DNA from: Bacillota bacterium
GTDB taxonomy: Bacteria > Bacillota > Clostridia > Tissierellales > Sedimentibacteraceae
Reading direction: 5' to 3'
Assembly (NCBI GenBank): GCA_023425285.1
Contig: JAFACY010000157.1
Coordinates: forward strand, 1 to 20,893
DNA length: 20,893 bases
Part shown: positions 20,786-20,893 of the stretch, one piece after another
Layout of the letters: each line of letters starts with the position of its first letter
How positions within the stretch are numbered: position 1 is the first letter of the stretch
Position numbers and translations under genes: made by a program
Notes under the pieces: generated by a model
Database searches by the model: none
What the model saw: only the letters and a program-made list of their open reading frames with translations
What the model was told of the DNA's origin: nothing

Positions 20786-20893
20786 ATGGATAAAGTATTT
20801 TTATTAATTAGTTTGGTCGCAATTGTGACATCTACAATATATATGTTATACAGCACAATAAGATACTATGTGGATAAATTAACCGATGAGCAA
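20786..20893 (+). CDS. small membrane protein, N-terminal part (runs off the right edge)
   Basis: An open frame from ATG 20786 with 36 codons to the window end and no stop. GAGG lies seven bases before the ATG. The N-terminus is hydrophobic (VFLLISLVAIVTSTIYMLY), likely one membrane helix or an uncleaved anchor, followed by a polar stretch STIRYYVDKLTDEQ. I do not recognise the family. Confidence 0.65.
   Translation, partial: MDKVFLLISLVAIVTSTIYMLYSTIRYYVDKLTDEQ

Overview
The window is AT-rich DNA from a Gram-positive anaerobe, most likely an amino-acid-fermenting member of the Clostridia/Tissierellia (a Sedimentibacter-like organism would fit). The evidence is strong AGGAGG-type ribosome binding sites, a sensory-type [FeFe]-hydrogenase operon with a SpoIIE-type phosphatase, a rho-rpmE pair, a 3-keto-5-aminohexanoate cleavage enzyme, methionine/cysteine lyases and a cobalamin-salvage kinase. 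The taxonomic placement is inference. No rRNA, tRNA, CRISPR array or transposase gene was seen.

Layout. (1) 1-1708, minus strand: an ECF sigma factor, its membrane anti-sigma factor (DUF4367-like) and, downstream, the start of a small secreted protein that runs off the left edge. Near-identical promoters precede the sigma gene and the secreted-protein gene, which points to an autoregulated sigma factor plus a local target. (2) 1824-4334, plus strand: murF and a VanG-like D-alanine--D-amino-acid ligase, overlapping and behind a clear housekeeping promoter. (3) 4411-10569, plus strand: a sigma-54 enhancer-binding activator, a terminator, a textbook -24/-12 promoter, then a dicarboxylate/amino acid symporter, a PatB/MalY-type C-S lyase and a methionine gamma-lyase-family enzyme. 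This reads as a substrate-induced uptake and degradation operon for sulfur amino acids. It ends at a perfect 24-bp hairpin. (4) 10590-12976, minus strand: kce and an aldehyde dehydrogenase. (5) 13128-14108, plus strand: glpX (gluconeogenic FBPase II). (6) 14152-17338, minus strand: a three-gene operon with overlapping ends, made of a [2Fe-2S] thioredoxin-like ferredoxin, a PAS-bearing [FeFe]-hydrogenase-like protein and a SpoIIE/PP2C phosphatase. It is probably a redox or H2 sensor with a phosphatase output. (7) 17379-19309, plus strand: rho and rpmE, each with its own promoter. (8) 19352-19688: a compact type I toxin-antitoxin locus, with a 29-codon hydrophobic Hol_Tox-like peptide read from a TTG start and a convergent antisense RNA driven by a perfect consensus promoter. 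(9) 19718-20458, minus strand: an alpha-ribazole-kinase-like gene, then a repeat-rich spacer, then the beginning of a small membrane protein cut by the right edge.

The most interesting items are the type I toxin-antitoxin locus, which falls below usual ORF length limits; the paired ECF promoters; the sigma-54-controlled sulfur amino acid operon; the hydrogenase-sensor/phosphatase operon; and several small hairpins and dispersed repeats in the spacers. Several apparent longest-ORF starts are corrected because promoters or ribosome binding sites place the real start downstream.
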